Shown: positions 17,329 through 25,475, numbered from the stretch's first letter. The stretch is DNA of 64,000 bases from an uncultured Collinsella sp. (GCA_900541855.1 UQLD01000006.1:1-64000); one strand, 5' to 3'. The notes: generated by a model not told the origin, from the sequence alone. Program-made: numbers and translations.

Positions 17329-18138
17329 CTATTCGGTGAGCTCGGGGCCCTCGCCGGGTACGTAGGCCTCGGCGCCCTCGACGCGGTTGATGCGGATGGT
17401 TCCAAAGATTTCGTCCTGGCTCAGGGTGAGCGAGCCACGCTTGGTGAGCTCCAGCATGGCCAGGAAAGTGACGACGAGCTGCTCGGTGGTGGCGTCTCCG
17501 TCCAACAGCTCGCGGAAGGTGCAGGTTTGGTGCGCCGTGGTAAAGCGGTCGACCGAGGCCACCGTCAGGTCGAGCGGCACGCGATGCGGTGCCACGTGCT
17601 CGGCCTCCAACAGGAAGGTCTGGCGCTTGCCGTCCAGGTCGGCACAGATGACGGCCAGGCCGCGCAGGGTGATGCCGGCCAGGTAGTCGGGCATGAGGCC
17701 CAAAAACTCCGGGTCGGGGCCGGCCACACGCGGATGCATGCGGCTCTCGGCCTGCATGCGCGCGCCAAGGGCTGCCGCCGCGCTCTTAAACTGCTTGTAG
17801 GCGATCAGGCGCTGGATCAGGACCTCGCGCAGGGCATCGCCGTCGAGCGCGCTGAGTTCCTCGAGGTCATCGTCGAGCTCGTCATCATCATCGGCTTTGC
17901 GCGGGGCCTCCTGAGGCACCAGCGAGGCGGCCTTGATGTCCAAAAGCGTAGCCGCGACCAGCAAAAAGTCGCTTGCCACATCCAGGTCCAGCGCCTCGAT
18001 GCGCTCGGCTTCGGCCAGGTATTGCTCGGCCACCTCGCTAATGGAGATGGCGCCGATATCTACTTTTTGACGGGTTACCAGCTGCAGCAGCAGGTCGAAC
18101 GGTCCGCTGTAGACCTGCGTCGACACGCGATACGACAT
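17329..18138 (-). CDS. scpA: Segregation and condensation protein A
   Basis: 269 aa kleisin subunit of the SMC condensin complex. N-terminal VYSGPFDLLLQLVTRQKVDI is the SMC-head-binding part; C-terminal winged helix ends with FLAMLELTKRGSLTLSQDEIFG. Middle region is acidic. First gene of the scpA-scpB-pseudouridine synthase-cmk-plsC run. Confidence 0.95.
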   Translation of the reverse strand: MSYRVSTQVYSGPFDLLLQLVTRQKVDIGAISISEVAEQYLAEAERIEALDLDVASDFLLVAATLLDIKAASLVPQEAPRKADDDDELDDDLEELSALDGDALREVLIQRLIAYKQFKSAAAALGARMQAESRMHPRVAGPDPEFLGLMPDYLAGITLRGLAVICADLDGKRQTFLLEAEHVAPHRVPLDLTVASVDRFTTAHQTCTFRELLDGDATTEQLVVTFLAMLELTKRGSLTLSQDEIFGTIRINRVEGAEAYVPGEGPELTE

Positions 18139-18222
18139 CTTCGACCTCCTTTGACGGCGCCTTCGCGGCGCGGTTTGGGTGCATGTTGCGACCGTTTTGC
18201 GCGGTCGACCTGTAAGTTTACC

Positions 18223-18906
18223 TTAGATGCCGGCGATTGCGAAGTTGAGCAGCCACTCAGCCAGCGGATACACGGTAACGTCGAAATAGCGGCCGATCAC
18301 ATCGATACCGGTCCACATGGGCAGCAGATACAGCACGATGATGAGTATGGGCATGGCGTATTGCTGCAGGTGGTAGTAGTTGGTGAGCGCTTTACCTTTG
18401 AGGAACGGCACGATGATAGACGAGCCGTCAAGCGGCGGAATCGGAATGAGGTTAAAAAACGCGAGCGACAGGTTAACCACGATAAAGGCAGCGCCGAAGT
18501 TCATGATTTGCGACGCCACGCCAAAAGACATGCTGGCGTAGAGGTTGCCATAGACCAGGTGCATGAGGGCTGCGGCCAGGCACGCGAGTGCGATATTCGA
18601 TGCGGGGCCTGCCGCGCTCACCAGGACCTCGTCGCGCTTGGGGTGCTTGAGGTTGTTGAGATAGACGGGCACGGGCTTGGCGAAGGCAAATACCGGGCCG
18701 CCGGCCGCGAGCATAAGCAGCGGCAGGAGGACGGTGCCAAACGGGTCGATGTGGTTGAGCGGGTTGAGCGAGACGCGGCCACGGGAGCGTGCCGTCTTGT
18801 CGCCGAGCGCCCAGGCCGCGGCGGCGTGCGCGCTTTCGTGGATCACGATGCCAACGATGACAGCGACGGCGCTGGCAAGCAGATTCATGAGGTAGCTGCT
18901 GGACAT
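18223..18906 (-). CDS. Site-2 protease family (M50) membrane metalloprotease
   Basis: 227 aa with about six hydrophobic segments. Zinc-binding HESAH (in GIVIHESAHAAAA, ~24-28) and the third ligand in SLNPLNHIDPFGTVLLP are present, as is the second conserved PPLDGSSI motif. This is the short, PDZ-less M50 class often encoded beside scpA/scpB. Substrate unknown. It starts 8 nt after the small membrane protein gene. Confidence 0.88.
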   Translation of the reverse strand: MSSSYLMNLLASAVAVIVGIVIHESAHAAAAWALGDKTARSRGRVSLNPLNHIDPFGTVLLPLLMLAAGGPVFAFAKPVPVYLNNLKHPKRDEVLVSAAGPASNIALACLAAALMHLVYGNLYASMSFGVASQIMNFGAAFIVVNLSLAFFNLIPIPPLDGSSIIVPFLKGKALTNYYHLQQYAMPILIIVLYLLPMWTGIDVIGRYFDVTVYPLAEWLLNFAIAGI

Positions 18907-18914
18907 AGCACCTC

Positions 18915-19211
18915 CTAGCGGACGCGGCGCGATGCGCGCGTGAGCAGGTGGTCGACCACAAACAGGATGACGGCCACGATGGCGTAATCTAAGCGGAACA
19001 CGCCGCCAAAGGGCGAGGTGATGACGCCGTAGCCGGCGATGGCACTCGGCAGCGCGCGCGAAAGCTCAACGACAAAGCCGACGATCTGCAGCTTGGCGGT
19101 CAGGCCGCTAAAGCACAACAGCACGGTCATCGCGCTCATAAAGATGCCGCAGATGCGGCACGCAATGGCGATGATGCTCATCGCCACGGCAGCGGCCTTA
19201 CGAGAGTTCAC
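18915..19211 (-). CDS. Small membrane protein, unknown
   Basis: 98 aa from GTG 19211 (VNSRKAAAVAMSIIAIACRI). Two to three TM segments: 8-40, 47-62 and 75-92, ending in RASRRVR. The GTG start is chosen because GAGGAG lies upstream at the end of the ABC-F gene, giving a 14-nt overlap; the longer frame to 19343 is antisense-like Ser/Arg-rich sequence inside the ABC-F gene. No family recognised. Confidence 0.7.
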   Translation of the reverse strand: MNSRKAAAVAMSIIAIACRICGIFMSAMTVLLCFSGLTAKLQIVGFVVELSRALPSAIAGYGVITSPFGGVFRLDYAIVAVILFVVDHLLTRASRRVR

Positions 19212-21231
19212 GCGCGGTCTCCTCTTCAATCTGTGTGGAAAGCTCGAGCCATTCGTCCTCGAGCTTGGGCAGCTCTTGCTTAAGGCCGTTATATTCCCCC
19301 AGCGCGGCGTTGAACTTATCCTGATCGGCATAAAGCTCTTCACTTGCCATCAATTCCATAAGCTCGTCATAGCGGGCGCGCTTTTTGTCGAGCTCCGCCT
19401 CGATCTTCTTAAGCTGGTTGCGCACGCCCTTGAGCTTTTTGTTGAGCGCAGCGCGGGCCTGGGCCTCGGCGCGCTTTTGCTCCTTGGTCTTTTTGCCCTC
19501 GGCAGGTTTAGGCGCCGCGGCGGGGGTGTCGGCCTGGGCGGCGCTGGCTTTGGTGGACTTGGCCGCGGCAGGCGCGCTCTCCCCTGCGGCCTCGGCGGCG
19601 GCGCGGGCTGCGAGATCCTCGCGCTTGTAGAGGTAGTAGTCGTAGTCGCCGTCGTAGACCGTGACCTTGCCATCGCGTATGTCGATCACGCGGTTGGCAA
19701 CGGCGCGTACCAGGTGCTCGTCGTGGCTGATCAGCACGATGGTACCAGGGAAGTTTTGCAGGGCATTCTCGAGCATGTCCACCGAGTCGATGTCCAGGTG
19801 GTTGGTGGGCTCGTCCAGGCACAGGAGCGCCTCGGGGGCCACGAGCATCTTTGCCAGGGCCAGACGCGCCTTTTCGCCACCGGAGAGGACGCGGACCTGT
19901 TTTTCGATTGCATCGTTGTCGCTAAACAGGAAGGCGCCCAGCAGGCTGCGCTGCTGCGGCACGGTCCACTTGGGCGTGACGGTGTCGATCTCTTGCAGGA
20001 CGGTGTTGGACTCGGTCATGCCCTCGAGCGCATGCTGGGCATAGTAGGCGACGCCGACGTTGGTTCCCAGGTCGCGGGTGCCGGTGGTGGGCGGCTCCAG
20101 ACCGGCGAGGATCTTCATGAGGGTGGACTTGCCAGCGCCGTTGGGGCCGACGAGTGCCACGTGCTCACCGCGGTAGAGCTTAAGGTCGATGTCGCTGTAG
20201 ATGTGCTTATCGCCGTAGGACTTGGAGACGCCCTCTAGGCCCACGACCATGTCGCCGGAGCGTGGTGGATCGGGGAACTTAAAGTCGATGTGCTTGTGGC
20301 CCTCGGGCAGGATGACGAGCTCCTTTTTAATCTGCTCGATCTTGCGGATGCGCTCCTGCGCCTGGGCTGCCTTGGTGGGCTTGTAGCGAAACTTGTCGAC
20401 GAAGACCTGCATGTGGGCGATGTCGCGCTCCTGGGCAGCGCGCTTGGCGCGCATCTGCTCCAGGTTGTCCTCGCGCTGCTTAAGGTAGCTGCTGTAGTTG
20501 CCGGTGTAGGTGGTCACGCGGCGGTTCTCGAGGGCGGCCACGTGGTCGACGCAGGCGTCCATGAAGGCGCGGTCATGGCTGACGATGAGGACGGCGCCAT
20601 CGTAGTTGGCGATAAAGCCGCGCAGCCATTGGACACTCTCGAGGTCCAGGTGGTTGGTGGGCTCGTCCAGCAGCAGCAGGTCGGGGTGGCGCAGGAAGAG
20701 CTTTGCCAGCGCGATGCGCATCTGCCAGCCGCCGGAGAACTCGGAGCACAGGTGCTCAAAGTCGGTGACCTTAAAACCCAGGCCGGACAAGATCTTGCGG
20801 GCGTTGCTCTCGAGTTCGTAGCCGCCCAGATGCTCAAAGCGGTCCTGGACCTGGCCATACTCGTTGAGGAGGGCGTCGACGTCTTTGCCCTGCTCGGAGA
20901 GCTCGGTGATCTGGGCCTGCAGCTCGTTAGCGCGCACGCCCATGCGGCGGATTTCCTTGGCGGCGGCCATGACCTCGGCAAGGATGGTGGTGTCCTTTTG
21001 CTCCAGGTTAGTTTCCTGCTCTAGATAGCCTACCTGGCAGTCCTTGGCGTACTGGACCTGGCCAGCGTCTGGGCTGTCGATGCCCATGATGATCTTGAGC
21101 ATGGTGGTTTTGCCGGCGCCGTTGGGGCCCACGAGCGCAAAACGCTCGCCGGGGTTGATCTGGAATGACGCGCCGCTAAAGAGGACGCGCGCGCCGAAGC
21201 TTTTTTCGATCTTGTCGACCAGGAGGATCAT
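19198..21231 (-). CDS. ABC-F family ATPase
   Basis: 677 aa soluble protein with two ABC domains and no TM: Walker A GPNGAGKTTMLK and GPNGAGKSTLMK, signatures FSGGWQMRIALAK and LSGGEKARLALAK, Walker B LLLDEPTNHLD and LCLDEPTNHLD. The interdomain linker (ABCF signature, charged KYKPTKAAQAQERIRKIEQ) and a C-terminal Ala/Lys-rich coiled coil resemble the Uup/YdiF group, which acts on ribosomes. Not clearly an antibiotic-resistance member. First protein gene of the minus-strand block, below the tRNA-Ala terminator. Confidence 0.92.
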   Translation of the reverse strand: MILLVDKIEKSFGARVLFSGASFQINPGERFALVGPNGAGKTTMLKIIMGIDSPDAGQVQYAKDCQVGYLEQETNLEQKDTTILAEVMAAAKEIRRMGVRANELQAQITELSEQGKDVDALLNEYGQVQDRFEHLGGYELESNARKILSGLGFKVTDFEHLCSEFSGGWQMRIALAKLFLRHPDLLLLDEPTNHLDLESVQWLRGFIANYDGAVLIVSHDRAFMDACVDHVAALENRRVTTYTGNYSSYLKQREDNLEQMRAKRAAQERDIAHMQVFVDKFRYKPTKAAQAQERIRKIEQIKKELVILPEGHKHIDFKFPDPPRSGDMVVGLEGVSKSYGDKHIYSDIDLKLYRGEHVALVGPNGAGKSTLMKILAGLEPPTTGTRDLGTNVGVAYYAQHALEGMTESNTVLQEIDTVTPKWTVPQQRSLLGAFLFSDNDAIEKQVRVLSGGEKARLALAKMLVAPEALLCLDEPTNHLDIDSVDMLENALQNFPGTIVLISHDEHLVRAVANRVIDIRDGKVTVYDGDYDYYLYKREDLAARAAAEAAGESAPAAAKSTKASAAQADTPAAAPKPAEGKKTKEQKRAEAQARAALNKKLKGVRNQLKKIEAELDKKRARYDELMELMASEELYADQDKFNAALGEYNGLKQELPKLEDEWLELSTQIEEETARELS

Positions 21232-21262
21232 GGTGCCGCCTTTGACCTTGTGTGCCTATATG

Positions 21263-21291
21263 AAAAAAGGCCCCAACTTGCGTTGGAGCCT
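21263..21291 (-). terminator. Terminator of tRNA-Ala copy 1
   Basis: Minus strand: stem AGGCTCCAAC/GTTGGGGCCT (21268-21291, one G-T/A mismatch region) then T6 (complement of AAAAAA at 21263-21268). Confidence 0.8.
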
Positions 21292-21306
21292 CATTCAATG
21301 CTCGGG

Positions 21307-21379
21307 TGGAGACGAGGGGGATCGAACCCCTGACCTCTTGACTGCCAGTCAAGCGCTCTCCCAGCTGAGCTACGCCCCC
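21307..21379 (-). tRNA. tRNA-Ala (GGC anticodon), copy 1
   Basis: Cloverleaf: acceptor GGGGGCG/CGTCTCC, D-arm GCTCAGCTGGGAGAGC, anticodon loop CTGGCAG with anticodon GGC, T-arm AGGGGTTCGATCCCCCT, discriminator A. CCA is not encoded here (next bases are CCC), unlike copy 2 at 45533-45608, from which it otherwise differs by about one base. Promoter upstream: TTGCAT, 17 nt, TATAGT (about 21387-21415). Confidence 0.94.
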
Positions 21380-21529
21380 GTGCGAAGAAGTACTATACGG
21401 GAACACCGGCGGCGATGCAAGGACAATTTTGGAAAACTTTCCGCGGCGCCGCCCGGCGCCCGTCCAACGGCGTCTCGGACAACATGGATTCGATCATGGT
21501 GTCGGTTTTTAGTGTCACACTTGGTGTCA

Positions 21530-21567
21530 AAAAGAAAAAGGTCAGAGGCTTAATACCTCTGACCTTT
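21530..21567 (-). terminator. Terminator of tRNA-Val
   Basis: Minus strand: 12-bp stem AAAGGTCAGAGG/CCTCTGACCTTT (21537-21567) with a 7-nt loop and a T-rich tail (complement of AAAAAGAAAAAG). Confidence 0.85.
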
Positions 21568-21575
21568 GCTTTTGA

Positions 21576-21650
21576 TGGTGGGCGATACAAGATTCGAACT
21601 TGTGACCCCATCCGTGTGAAGGATATGCTCTACCCCTGAGCCAATCGCCC
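21576..21650 (-). tRNA. tRNA-Val (CAC anticodon), CCA encoded
   Basis: Cloverleaf: acceptor GGGCGAT/ATCGCCC, D-arm GGCTCAGGGGTAGAGC, anticodon loop TTCACAC with anticodon CAC, T-arm CAAGTTCGAATCTTG, discriminator A and encoded CCA at 21576-21578. Promoter-like TTGGTA and TAGTAT/TATGAT elements lie upstream near 21670-21705. It marks the left border of the accessory island. Confidence 0.93.
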
Positions 21651-21788
21651 GTCGCCTTTTGGCAAAAGAGATACTATCATAGCCGCGCGTGGTTTACCAA
21701 GAACTTTTTGCCCTCGATTTTAAATTCGTGGGCTTTGGCTGCTCTGGCGCAGTCCAAATAAACAGCAAACCCGCAGCTCAACGAGCCT

Positions 21789-22616
21789 TTACCGCTTGAT
21801 CCACGAGGTCTCGGGGCGGCAGATAAGTCGTGCGTTGTTGTAGGCCATGTCGAGCGTGAGGCAGGTGCGCGCTGCGTAGAAACAGTCCTCGCGTTGGATG
21901 GTCAGCGCCAGCTCGGGCTTGTCGCCAGTTAGGCACAGCGGTAGAAGCAGCTGAATTCGGCCGCCGTAGAACTGCGGCACCGCGAGCGTATAGTTGGCGG
22001 CGGCGCGGCGGGCGGCCTCGACGACAGCTCCCTCAAAGGCGCGGCGCAGCAGCAGCGAGTTGCCCTCCCCCATCAGGCTGGCGGGGATGCGCGTGAGGTT
22101 TTCCTCGTCGCCCAGAATGTGGTCGATGTTGGAGCGGATCGGCAAGCGGTAGTCAAAGACCAGCTCGGAGGGGTCCTCGGCAAAGCGCACGCGGCACGGC
22201 AGGTACTCAAACGAGACCAGCATGGGGTCGCTCTCCTTAAAGAAGCCCTTCAAAAACCAATGCTGGCGCGCGTCGGGCTTGGAATTGGGCTCAAACAAGC
22301 CGTAGATGGTCTCGTAGCGGCGCGTGTACAGGCCGGTGTTGAACAGGCAACGGTCGTCGTCGAACACCAGCGGCAGGTTGGACGGCGCGGTCTGGTCTAC
22401 GTCGCGCTCGGTCAGAAACACCGCGCGGCTAAACGAGAACGACAGGTAGTTTTTGAGGATACGGTTGTTGGGACCCCAGTCCTAGGGATCGGCGAGGTCT
22501 ACCAGGCGGTCGTAACAGGGCTCGGGGCAAAACGCAAAGTCGTAGATATTACTGCACAGGGTGCTGGGGATCTCCATGTGGTGTCCAATCCAATTGATAA
22601 CCTTCGTGCGGATGCT
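21789..22616 (-). pseudogene. DUF3825 protein gene, 5' truncated with in-frame TAG
   Basis: The frame reads SIRTKVINWIGHHMEIPSTL, CYDRLVDLADP, TAG at 22482-22484, then DWGPNNRILKNYLSFSFSRA and a long intact part to 21789 (YYG-like GLYTRRYETIYGLFEPN, PQFYGGRIQLLLPLCLTG). DUF3825 proteins have GPNNRILKNYL continuous with the preceding block, so a single substitution (for example GAG to TAG) interrupts it. Upstream of SIRTKV the frame meets another TAG, next to the end of the Doc-like gene, so the N-terminus is lost as well. The 210-aa open part from 22421 could still be made from an internal start but lacks the conserved head. Confidence 0.7.
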
Positions 22617-22622
22617 TTGATT

Positions 22623-23138
22623 CTATACGAGCGACAGATCGCCCGTGCCCGCAACGAATCCGCAGCGCAGCTCTTCGGCTAGTTCGCTGTTCGTGCGGCG
22701 ACTGGAAACGAGGTCCTGGATCCAGGCGTAGTACTGGTTGTCTTTTGGTTCGGGGCTGTCAGACAGCACGACCGGAGTGCCTGCGAACCTTAAGACGGAC
22801 AACGCAAAGACAAGGCTGGTTCGTTTGTTACCGTCTTCAAAGATGTGGTCCTTGACCATGTGCTCGGCCACGTAGGTGACCTGGTCAAAGATGTCTGCGA
22901 AGCGATCGGCCGGCGATTGACCGAATATCGTACAGAATGCACCCGCAAGCACGGACTCGACGCATCCAAGCTCAAGCGCGGCCCGGTCGCCTGTGGCGTC
23001 GGTTGTATAGCAGCGTCCGACCGTCATCAGCGTGCTGTGCAGGCGCATCACATTCGCGGCCATATCTTCGAGCGAACCGGCATCATCGAGCACGAGCGGC
23101 GCGAACGGATGCGCTCCCCGCTTCGTGTCCGCCATCAT
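22623..23138 (-). CDS. Fic/Doc family protein
   Basis: About 171 aa from ATG 23138 (GGAGAACTC upstream). Contains the Doc-type active site HIFEDGNKRTSLVFALSVL (HxFx(D/N)xNKR), preceded by VTYVAEHMVKD and a helical N-terminal part. Doc/Fic enzymes transfer phosphate or AMP from nucleotides onto target proteins; NKR rather than GNGR points to the Doc-like branch. Its start overlaps the stop of the small gene at 23135-23320, a translational coupling typical of antitoxin-toxin pairs. An alternative start further upstream (frame open to 23282) cannot be excluded. Confidence 0.75.
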   Translation of the reverse strand: MMADTKRGAHPFAPLVLDDAGSLEDMAANVMRLHSTLMTVGRCYTTDATGDRAALELGCVESVLAGAFCTIFGQSPADRFADIFDQVTYVAEHMVKDHIFEDGNKRTSLVFALSVLRFAGTPVVLSDSPEPKDNQYYAWIQDLVSSRRTNSELAEELRCGFVAGTGDLSLV

Positions 23139-23320
23139 GAGTTCTCCAAGAGCCTGAGCGCGTTGGGCATGTTCGAAATGGTCAGCCGAATAGCTTCGTC
23201 GATTGACGTGGTGCCGCCGAGCAAAATCGGTGATGCTGAATTTGCCACGTGTGCAGTTGAATGATCTTCTTGAGCAACGCAATCAGCGCCGTCATCTTGT
23301 TGAACATAGCTCCAAGGCAT
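23135..23320 (-). CDS. Small protein upstream of Doc-like gene, possible antitoxin
   Basis: 61 aa, MPWSYVQQDDGADC at the N-terminus and SIDEAIRLTISNMPNALRLL at the C-terminus. Its first ~25 residues resemble those of the 92-aa protein at 25197-25475 (MLWSYVQLDDG). The stop overlaps the ATG of the Doc-like gene. Position and size fit an antitoxin, but there is no Phd-type domain I can name. It may be a shortened relative of the 92-aa protein in which the C-terminal half was replaced. Confidence 0.45.
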   Translation of the reverse strand: MPWSYVQQDDGADCVAQEDHSTAHVANSASPILLGGTTSIDEAIRLTISNMPNALRLLENS

Positions 23321-23331
23321 GTCTGACTCCT

Positions 23332-24021
23332 CTATAGCTTTACAGACGAATTGGCCTGCGAGTCGTACTCCAGAGCAATCGGTTGCCAGACGAGGTCTTC
23401 GATGGTGCAGTTTAGGGTGTCTGAAAGCGCCAATGCCGAGGAAACCGAGGCGCGGCGTAGGTCGAGCTGGTTCTGCTCGTAGAGTTGTATGGCGCGAAGC
23501 TTAACCCCCGATTGGGCGGCGAGCTGTTTTTGCGTTAGTCCGGCAGCCTTTCGTGCCGCCTTAAGGCCCTTTTTGTCTGCCTGGGCGTTGTTCCATTTTT
23601 CGATGACAATCTGGGCGAATTTATCTTCGGAGGCCTCGTGGAGCGGATGGTACGAGCCGATGATCCAATCGAGCGGAGCGACTTCGAGTAGCTTATTAAA
23701 GCCCAAGCTGCTCATCCATTGCGTATAGGCCATAACCCACCCCGCCCAATACTGAGGCGAACGGTCGAACGGATAGGTCTCCCTACATCTGACGGGGGTC
23801 AGTCCCGCATGGGCGATAATATCGCGCGCGAGCTCGTCGCCCGCCATGCCGCAGACGACGCGAGGCATACCGCGCTCAAACTGTTTCATCTCAAGAGCGT
23901 TCGACATGATCGCCGTCAACTCGGCTGGAGTCAGCCCTTGGTCACAGAGAGCAAAATCGACCGCCTCGCCCAGCGTTCTCATTGCATCCTCGAGATACAT
24001 CTCACTGTAGGCGTGGGTCAT
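23332..24021 (-). CDS. XRE-type regulator, probable antitoxin of the DUF3990 pair
   Basis: 229 aa. C-terminal helix-turn-helix: AARKAAGLTQKQLAAQSGVK followed by LRAIQLYEQNQLDL. The N-terminal ~150 residues form an alpha-helical region (YLEDAMRTLGEAVDFALCDQ, WAGWVMAYTQWMSSLGF) of the kind seen fused to XRE domains in DUF3990-linked genes. Start overlaps the upstream DUF3990 toxin gene by 20 nt (toxin first, regulator second). It likely neutralises the toxin and represses the operon at the palindrome 24683-24735. Confidence 0.7.
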   Translation of the reverse strand: MTHAYSEMYLEDAMRTLGEAVDFALCDQGLTPAELTAIMSNALEMKQFERGMPRVVCGMAGDELARDIIAHAGLTPVRCRETYPFDRSPQYWAGWVMAYTQWMSSLGFNKLLEVAPLDWIIGSYHPLHEASEDKFAQIVIEKWNNAQADKKGLKAARKAAGLTQKQLAAQSGVKLRAIQLYEQNQLDLRRASVSSALALSDTLNCTIEDLVWQPIALEYDSQANSSVKL

Positions 24022-24670
24022 CGCCCGTCATCCCCTCTCGAATGATATCGACGATACGTATTCCCTCAAACGGGTTTTCGGCAAGGAGCTCCCGATACTG
24101 CGCCCTTGCCGCTTCATCTCGTTCCTTGGCCAATGGACCATACAGAGCTTGCTGCGCACGTTCAAATCCAGCAAAACGAATGCTCTTAAACGCACGCTCG
24201 CTTTTGAGCACAATCTGCTCCCCCAGGTTACCGAGCCTCATAGATCGTCCAAGATGATCGACGGTGATCGTATTGTTTACAAAAGCTCTGGCATAGCTAA
24301 AGTACGAGTTGTCCGCACGCCACCCCCTTATTACGTCGCAAGTGCTCGTCTGAGGTAGAAAGTGATCATGGAGATATTCGCACGCCCCCGCGGCAATGGC
24401 GGTATCTTTGCGAAAAGAACGATGCTCAACGAGCAACGCTATCCAATGCAGGACGCAATATTGTGGCGATAGCAAGTCGAGAACTTTGAGATCGGCTATA
24501 TCGAGTTCATAGCGATTCGCAAAGCCATCGGCATCGCGCGAGCATGCCCATTCCCTTGCAAGGTCGAGGCTCTCTGTGCAATAGAATCCCTGTCCATAGT
24601 CGTTATGGATTTTCCCCAGGCCAAGCTGGGGAGTCTCAATGATTTTCTGAGAACCATGCCACAGTTCCAC
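24002..24670 (-). CDS. DUF3990 protein, ADP-ribosyltransferase-like toxin
   Basis: 222 aa from GTG 24670 (GGAGACTCGC upstream). LWHGSQKIIETPQLG, then NDYGQGFYCTESLDLAREWA is the DUF3990 signature; the H-Y pattern and following strands resemble the mono-ADP-ribosyltransferase fold (H-Y-E/Q clan). SYARAFVNNTI and LGEQIVLKSERAF follow. Members occur as toxins next to small regulators. Together with the XRE protein downstream it forms a likely toxin-antitoxin operon driven from the palindromic region. Target unknown. Confidence 0.7.
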   Translation of the reverse strand: MELWHGSQKIIETPQLGLGKIHNDYGQGFYCTESLDLAREWACSRDADGFANRYELDIADLKVLDLLSPQYCVLHWIALLVEHRSFRKDTAIAAGACEYLHDHFLPQTSTCDVIRGWRADNSYFSYARAFVNNTITVDHLGRSMRLGNLGEQIVLKSERAFKSIRFAGFERAQQALYGPLAKERDEAARAQYRELLAENPFEGIRIVDIIREGMTGDDPRLQ

Positions 24671-24682
24671 GCGAGTCTCCTA

Positions 24683-24735
24683 ACAGGTATCGCCCTAGCG
24701 ATAGTATAACATACTATCGCTAGGGCGATACCTGT
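24683..24735. promoter_or_regulatory. 25-bp perfect palindrome in toxin-antitoxin promoter
   Basis: Arms 24683-24707 and 24711-24735 are exact reverse complements with a 3-nt spacer (AAC). Each arm contains TATCGCCCTAGCGATA, itself a 6-4-6 palindrome, so there are two operator-like half arrays. The spacer region holds a minus-strand -10-like TATACT. The right end of the toxin GTG is only 12 nt away from the left arm. Probable autoregulatory operator; the transcript could also fold as a very stable hairpin. Confidence 0.75.
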
Positions 24736-24868
24736 ATTCAAATAGCAAGAGGGTGTCTGGAACCGAGTTTGAGTTCAATACTGGCTTCTAAGGCTCGCCG
24801 AGTCCGGAAGTATGCGACAAAATTCAGACTTGCTGATCACGCCGGAGCACACTAACGCTTCGTCCTGC

Positions 24869-25168
24869 TTACAGAGCTTCATAGACAAGCACCTCATCTT
24901 GCTCGATGCTTTTGCGGAAGGCCGGGCGCATGTGCTCTGGTGGGTTGGTGACGATATCAACCTTTCGACCAAGTTCCTTCTCGAGCTCATGGGAGAGTTC
25001 ATAAAGCGTGCCGAACGTCATGGTGTCGCCGCAGACTAGGCGCAAGTCAATATCGCTATCGGGCGTTTGCTCGCCTCGGGCAAACGAGCCAAATAAATAT
25101 GCTTCGCTGACGTCGTATTGAGCAAGCACGCGAGAGGCGACGGTGGATATGTCGGAAGGCGAAATCAT
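24869..25168 (-). CDS. MNT-type nucleotidyltransferase (minimal NTase)
   Basis: 99 aa. Polymerase-beta fold core: YLFGSFARGEQTPDSDIDLR gives the GS...DxD metal motif, and KVDIVTNPP the third Asp. Such small nucleotidyltransferases (MntA type) usually pair with a HEPN toxin and modify it. No HEPN gene follows: the 100 nt downstream contain only short broken frames. It starts 28 nt after the 92-aa gene upstream and may be co-transcribed with it. Confidence 0.8.
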   Translation of the reverse strand: MISPSDISTVASRVLAQYDVSEAYLFGSFARGEQTPDSDIDLRLVCGDTMTFGTLYELSHELEKELGRKVDIVTNPPEHMRPAFRKSIEQDEVLVYEAL

Positions 25169-25196
25169 GGGTTATTTGCCGTTCAGCAGTAGAACG

Positions 25197-25475
25197 TCAG
25201 GGGGCCAGCGCCGAAACCGCCGGTCCGGCTTTTTGGTGGTCGGCGAGCTCGAAGATAAACGGGGCGTTTGATCTAACGAACTCGGTCAAAAAATCCAGAT
25301 CGTCAGTAGAAAAACCTTCGACGTTGAACCATTTGACCGCAGGCAAGAAGCATTCCGCATGGTCAAAGCCAAGGTCAACCGGACGCTCGACGGCTACGCG
25401 AACGGTCCCGTCATCTCTTGTCTCTGAGTAGGCAAACTGAGTGCCGTCATCTAGTTGAACATAGCTCCAAAGCAT
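25197..25475 (-). CDS. Small protein related to the Doc-adjacent ORF, unknown
   Basis: 92 aa. MLWSYVQLDDGTQFAYSET, then RPVDLGFDHAECFLPAVKWF and an acidic/aromatic C-terminal part. The N-terminus (WSYVQxDDG) matches the 61-aa protein preceding the Doc-like gene, so this is a two-member local family, each placed directly upstream of a toxin/antitoxin enzyme gene. Family not recognised. Confidence 0.55.
   Translation of the reverse strand: MLWSYVQLDDGTQFAYSETRDDGTVRVAVERPVDLGFDHAECFLPAVKWFNVEGFSTDDLDFLTEFVRSNAPFIFELADHQKAGPAVSALAP

Noticed and set aside
17290..18918. 542-aa plus-strand open frame
   Set aside because: It lies antisense to scpA and the M50 gene, both with clear motifs. GC-rich codon bias makes long antisense frames common here (also 7417-8886, 10217-11803, 14155-15582).
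22623..23282. Longer start for the Doc-like protein at 23282
   Set aside because: It would overlap the whole small upstream gene; the ATG at 23138 has GGAG at good spacing and is coupled to that gene's stop. Not fully excluded.
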